Origin: Berkiella sp963803015
GTDB lineage: Bacteria; Pseudomonadota; Gammaproteobacteria; Berkiellales; Berkiellaceae
Length of the DNA: 14,052 nt
Reading direction: 5' to 3'
Assembly: GCA_963803015.1 (NCBI GenBank)
Contig: CAWDKV010000010.1
Span: 1 to 14,052, forward strand
Part shown: piece by piece, positions 14,047-14,052 of the stretch
How the letters are laid out: each line of letters opens with the position of its first letter
Position numbering within the stretch: position 1 is the stretch's first letter
The notes under the pieces: model-generated
What the model was told of the DNA's origin: nothing
The model's database searches: none
What the model saw: only the letters and a program-made list of their open reading frames with translations
Made by a program: the position numbers and the translations under genes

Positions 14047-14052
14047 AGAGCA

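Overview
The window looks like an AT-rich gammaproteobacterial genome, most likely Legionella or a close relative. That is inferred from gene content and protein style (Tag, UmuD/UmuC, DinB, a pirin, small metabolic enzymes, and a large low-complexity orphan protein of the kind common among Dot/Icm effectors). No rRNA or other phylogenetic marker is present, so the genus call is an inference.

Region 1 (1 to about 3600) is a gene graveyard. It holds remnants of at least nine small genes, each broken by single-base indels, a nonsense codon or truncation: an unrecognised fragment, a glyoxalase scrap, a NUDIX hydrolase, a pirin with an in-frame amber codon, a butt-joined GNAT/VOC/DUF1993 mosaic, an aldo/keto reductase, a cyclase C-terminus and a NIF3-like C-terminus. 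A glyoxalase that has lost its C-terminal end lies at its right border.

Region 2 (about 4000 to 14046) is a DNA damage tolerance cluster: tag (3-methyladenine glycosylase I, minus strand), then umuD, umuC and dinB on the plus strand in tight succession. Together these encode Pol V and Pol IV type translesion polymerases. A good sigma-70 type promoter and Shine-Dalgarno precede umuD.

Region 3 (6570-12824) is a complete 6255-bp Tn3-family transposon inserted inside umuC. It has 33-bp perfect terminal inverted repeats and a 5-bp AAATA target duplication. Removing it with one AAATA copy restores an unbroken 420-residue UmuC. The element carries a minus-strand transposase gene of about 1031 codons (four single-base frameshifts that sum to zero), a divergent short tyrosine recombinase with a likely core recombination site between the two genes, and a 711-residue passenger protein. 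The passenger has 14 tandem copies of a PSLDDEL heptad (a 21-bp DNA repeat) between unrecognised domains and is a candidate effector.

How the parts interact: the insertion stops UmuC right after its clamp-binding motif and removes only the C-terminal DUF4113 tail. It also separates dinB from the umuD promoter, but the right end of the transposon contains an outward promoter-like sequence (TTGACT-N16-TATACT) that could re-supply dinB transcription. The most unusual content is the transposon: a Tn3-type element with a tyrosine recombinase that carries an effector-like repeat protein and disrupts a mutagenesis operon.
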